64,000 nt of DNA from Streptomyces malaysiense. Its GTDB lineage: Bacteria; Actinomycetota; Actinomycetes; Streptomycetales; Streptomycetaceae. Both the position numbers and the translations under genes were made by a program. The notes beneath the pieces are model-generated. The model was not told the origin of the DNA and made no database searches. It saw only the letters and a list, made by a program, of their open reading frames with translations. This document shows positions 63,596 through 64,000 of the stretch, piece after piece. Where the stretch lies: the NCBI RefSeq assembly GCF_000980885.2, contig NZ_LBDA02000038.1, positions 1 through 64,000 on the forward strand. The letters are read 5' to 3'. Within the stretch, counting starts at the first letter, position 1; every line of letters begins with the position of its first letter.

Positions 63596-64000
63596 GTGAC
63601 CCTGGAAGATCTGAAGGTGTTCGCCGCCGTGTGCGAGGCGCACAACCTCAGCACGGTGGCCCGCGAGATGAACTGCACCCAGTCCGCGGTGAGCCAGCAC
63701 ATCAGACGACTGGAGAAGGAGACCGGTCTGCCGCTGGTCGAGCGCCGGCCGCGCGGTGTGGTGCCGACCGGGGCCGGACTGATCCTGCACCGCGCCGTGC
63801 GGGAGGGGCTCACCGCGCTCGACGACGCCATGCGGCTGCTGGACGAGCTGCGCACGGGCCGGCACGGCAGTGTGGCGATCGCCACGGGCAGCACCACCAT
63901 CCGCCATTTCATGGGCGCCTCGGTCAAGGAGTTCCGGCACACCTTTCCCGACGTCCGCCTGGAGTTCCACACGGAACGCTCCAGCGAGCGCTGCCTGGAA
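63596..64000 (+). CDS. LysR-family transcriptional regulator, 5' part
   Basis: The first 135 residues are visible and the gene continues beyond the window. The N-terminal winged helix (TLEDLKVFAAVCEAHNLSTVAREMNCTQSAVSQHIRRLEKETGLPLVERRPRGVVPTGAG) is classical LysR. The start of the effector domain follows. GTG 63596 matches the family start. It is likely to control the neighbouring biosynthetic genes and itself through the dyad at 63542-63557. Confidence 0.9.
   Translation, partial: MTLEDLKVFAAVCEAHNLSTVAREMNCTQSAVSQHIRRLEKETGLPLVERRPRGVVPTGAGLILHRAVREGLTALDDAMRLLDELRTGRHGSVAIATGSTTIRHFMGASVKEFRHTFPDVRLEFHTERSSERCLE

Overview
The window is high-GC, with GTG and TTG starts, ATGA/GTGA stop-start overlaps, a four-gene conservon (cvnABCD) followed by cytochrome P450s, and many families typical of Streptomyces. 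It is chromosomal DNA of a Streptomyces or close relative. I saw no rRNA, tRNA or CRISPR array.

Region 1 (1-10.1 kb) is mostly housekeeping and accessory metabolism: the 3' end of a DUF2892 gene, a CsoR/CstR-type repressor with a perfect operator palindrome, a ClpC-type AAA+ unfoldase, a secreted gamma-glutamyltranspeptidase, exonuclease III, an MBL-fold hydrolase and a PcaD-PcaC fusion whose nucleophile position is Ala.

Region 2 (10.1-28.7 kb) is a stress/metal accessory island in decay. Truncated universal stress proteins, a half antiporter, two P-type ATPase tails, an IS256-type and a Tn3-type transposase remnant, a frameshifted chrB and a broken M56 peptidase gene lie among intact genes. 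The intact genes include a DMT transporter, a tandem universal stress protein, a three-gene b-cytochrome operon, DUF302, a CDF exporter with a divergent ArsR repressor, uppP, an MFS gene, and VTC plus two PAP2 phosphatases. Two TACA-N3-TGTA sites flank the uppP...VTC/PAP2 block.

Region 3 (28.7-37 kb) holds sodF with a Nur-like box, then a cobalamin cluster under a B12 riboswitch. cobN, cobG, cobI and cobL are broken or reduced to fragments. cobH, cobK, cbiD and cobM look intact.

Region 4 (37.3-51.7 kb) has a GH15 enzyme coupled to an SDR, a molybdopterin oxidoreductase, an FUSC-DUF389 membrane pair, and the conservon with two P450 genes.

Region 5 (52.0-64.0 kb) is the most interesting part, a compact biosynthetic locus. 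Eight tightly coupled minus-strand genes encode a flavin reductase, two ATP-grasp ligases, glutamate mutase E and S subunits, a PP-loop ATPase with a CxxC motif, an MFS exporter and a luciferase-like monooxygenase. Divergent from them are an anticodon-domain-less AsnRS-like (AsnA-type) synthetase and an FMN glutamate-synthase-like enzyme, then a LysR regulator cut by the window edge. The gene set suggests a small peptide or amino-acid product containing 3-methylaspartate or 3-methylasparagine, made without NRPS modules. Its mutase needs B12, while the local B12 genes are decaying.
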